6,582 bases of DNA from Gammaproteobacteria bacterium. Its GTDB lineage: Bacteria > Pseudomonadota > Gammaproteobacteria > Arenicellales > Poriferihabitantaceae. Below the pieces are notes generated by a model that was given only the letters and a program-made list of their open reading frames with translations, had not been told where the DNA came from and made no database searches. The stretch is from the NCBI GenBank assembly GCA_009839585.1, contig VXPI01000207.1, positions 1-6,582 of the forward strand, written 5' to 3'. A program made the translations under genes and the position numbers. Positions 6,551 through 6,582 of the stretch are shown here, in pieces. How positions within the stretch are numbered: the stretch's first letter is position 1; each line of letters starts with the position of its first letter.

Positions 6551-6582
6551 TGCACGGATTCTCGTTGAACATTTCAGTCTTT

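Noticed and set aside
6501..6582. Plus-strand frame from ATG at 6501 open to the right edge
   Set aside because: Only 27 codons are visible, with no ribosome site or recognisable residues, and it overlaps the likely promoter of the minus-strand cluster.

Overview
The window holds six well-supported protein genes, one probable very small gene and several short intergenic elements. The most likely source is a free-living gammaproteobacterium of intermediate GC (about half, judged by eye). The pointers are a YfcH/TIGR01777 epimerase-like protein, a DUF3530-type alpha/beta hydrolase and a CBS-DUF294 signalling protein, a mix typical of Gammaproteobacteria. This placement is inferred from protein families only; no rRNA or other phylogenetic marker is present. 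There are no tRNA or rRNA genes, mobile elements, CRISPR arrays or phage genes, and no stretch of 300 bases lacks a gene.

Layout. At the left edge a plus-strand gene (53-451) encodes a small membrane-anchored protein of unknown function, preceded by a nested inverted repeat. It converges on a minus-strand pair: an MFS permease (977-2206) followed 22 bp later by a half-size EamA-type drug/metabolite transporter (490-954). A 176-bp gap (2207-2382) separates this pair from a second minus-strand cluster. In transcription order that cluster is a TIGR01777 SDR-like protein (6455-5544), a possible 46-residue four-cysteine protein (5518-5378), a 715-residue DEDDh exonuclease / CBS pair / DUF294 nucleotidyltransferase fusion (5360-3213), and a secreted or periplasmic DUF3530-like hydrolase (3168-2383). 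Gaps inside the cluster are 17-44 bp, so co-transcription from upstream of 6455 is plausible.

How the genes may work together. The two transporters probably share one transcript, with unknown substrates. In the second cluster the centrepiece is the fusion protein. It joins an apparently intact exonuclease site to an adenine-nucleotide-sensing CBS pair and a GlnD-like nucleotidyltransferase with an intact-looking catalytic motif. This suggests a regulatory enzyme that senses energy charge and modifies, or removes nucleotides from, a protein or RNA target. The target is unknown and that role is inference. Most starts in the window lack a clear Shine-Dalgarno sequence, so start sites rest mainly on domain boundaries.
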